Shown here: one piece after another, positions 50,674 to 51,267 of the stretch
Numbering within the stretch: the stretch's first letter is position 1
Layout: the number at the start of each line of letters is the position of its first letter
Origin: Chara braunii
Lineage: Eukaryota > Streptophyta > Charophyceae > Charales > Characeae
Assembly: GCA_003427395.1 (NCBI GenBank)
Contig: BFEA01000384.1
Location: 13,793 to 65,059, forward strand
DNA: 51,267 bases
Direction: 5' to 3'
Made by a program: the position numbers and the translations under genes
Notes under the pieces: generated by a model
The model's input: only the letters and a program-made list of their open reading frames with translations
The model's database searches: none
Told to the model about the DNA's origin: nothing

Positions 50674-51267
50674 AAGAGAGTACCAAACGGACCCTTCAGG
50701 TTAGGTCAACCCTCGTCCTAGATGAGAATTATTTCAGACCCCTCATCAAGGTCTCCCTAGTTTACCTCCCCATTCCTAAGTACCTTCCCACAGTACCCCC
50801 GGTCGGCCATCCATTTTCCCACATTCTTTCTCTTGGTTCCATTCTGACTGACCTCTATCCTCCTCCATTCCAATCATCTCTCACTCGTGTGGACTTAGAT
50901 GGGGAGGGGAGAATAGACTTAGAATTATGCCCGTCCAACAATCCAAGCTCAATCAATCTTTACAAAGGGGGAACTCAAAAAAATCAAGCAATCTCACATG
51001 CGGGCCGGTTATCTCCTCACCGGCCTATCCCAATATGGTCTCTCCACTGGTACTAGCGGTAGAGTTTTATCCCATACCTCAAGCGCAGCTCAACCATCGC
51101 GCGCGCGGTACCCAGGCTCCGGCACAGGGTGTTACCCCTCTCCATTTGCCCAAAATACCCCATCCCGTTTTACCGCTCTTGCATACCCTCGTTGGTACCG
51201 GGAATTACCCCTGCGCACCCCGTTAGGAGCAATAGTCAGCCGTCCGGGCATTCACTTCCATCGGTCC
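50674..51267. other. Upstream of the accessory genes; no gene seen
   Basis: On the minus strand this lies upstream of member A and should hold the leader, primer-binding site or LTR if the element is complete. I found no LTR match to the 29-30.7 kb region. A GCGCGCGCGGTACC stretch lies near 51,097. The window ends here. Confidence 0.35.

Noticed and set aside
30250-51267. Paired LTRs bounding the large minus-strand gypsy element
   Set aside because: I looked for a direct repeat between 29.1-30.7 kb and the right end of the window and found none by eye.

Overview
The window is eukaryotic nuclear DNA dominated by retrotransposon debris. I see no operons, ribosome-binding sites or bacterial genes. 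Features that fit a land-plant or charophyte genome are long gene-poor stretches, CA, GA, ATT and ACT microsatellites, Ty3/gypsy elements with chromodomain integrases, a LINE-type ORF1, a tRNA-Glu-like SINE, a U6 snRNA fragment and one exon of a plant-type GDAP2-like macro-domain protein. The retroelement protein style and repeat load make a charophyte alga such as Chara my best guess. That is inference, not something the sequence proves.

Layout. 0-2.3 kb: low complexity, a GC-rich minisatellite, an ATT microsatellite and a 200-bp tandem duplication. 2.3-4.9 kb (+): a noncoding LTR-element-like unit carrying a long array of hairpins, ending in a polypurine tract and an LTR-like start with a TATA box. 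A second, diverged copy lies in the opposite orientation at 39.4-37.2 kb. 5.4-5.7, 12.7-13.0 and 34.9-35.2 kb: three copies of one roughly 300-bp repeat family. 5.7-8.0 kb (-): a broken LINE ORF1-like gene. 8.7-11 kb: hairpins, a TGACGT cluster, a TATA box and repeats. 14.76-15.06 kb (+): the GDAP2-like exon, the only recognisable host gene part, followed by a probable long intron. 20.0-22.4 kb: tandem and satellite repeats. 22.4-24.7 kb (+): a concatemer of three LTR copies with short internal remnants. 24.7-28.6 kb (-): decayed chromovirus pol fragments, interrupted by a 750-bp TTAA-flanked TIR element. 28.6-29.1 kb: another LTR-like piece.

30.7-50.7 kb (-): one Ty3/gypsy-type lineage reads right to left. 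It starts with three tandem paralogous genes of an unknown family (50.7-47.8 kb), then gag N-terminus (47.5-46.5 kb). An 11.6-kb block of other repeats splits gag, and the C-terminal half of gag resumes at 34.9 kb. Protease, a deleted RT region and integrase follow down to 30.7 kb. The 11.6-kb block holds hairpin-rich repeats, the second hairpin-array element, a candidate 147-nt internal exon (43.9 kb), a U6 fragment (44.5 kb) and a SINE (45 kb).

Two observations stand out. First, several unrelated-looking repeat units form imperfect palindromes whose arms differ from copy to copy yet stay complementary, as if base-pairing were conserved. Second, a tandem family of three unrecognised genes sits directly upstream of a gag gene in the same orientation. 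All alignments here were made by eye and coordinates of repeat edges are approximate.
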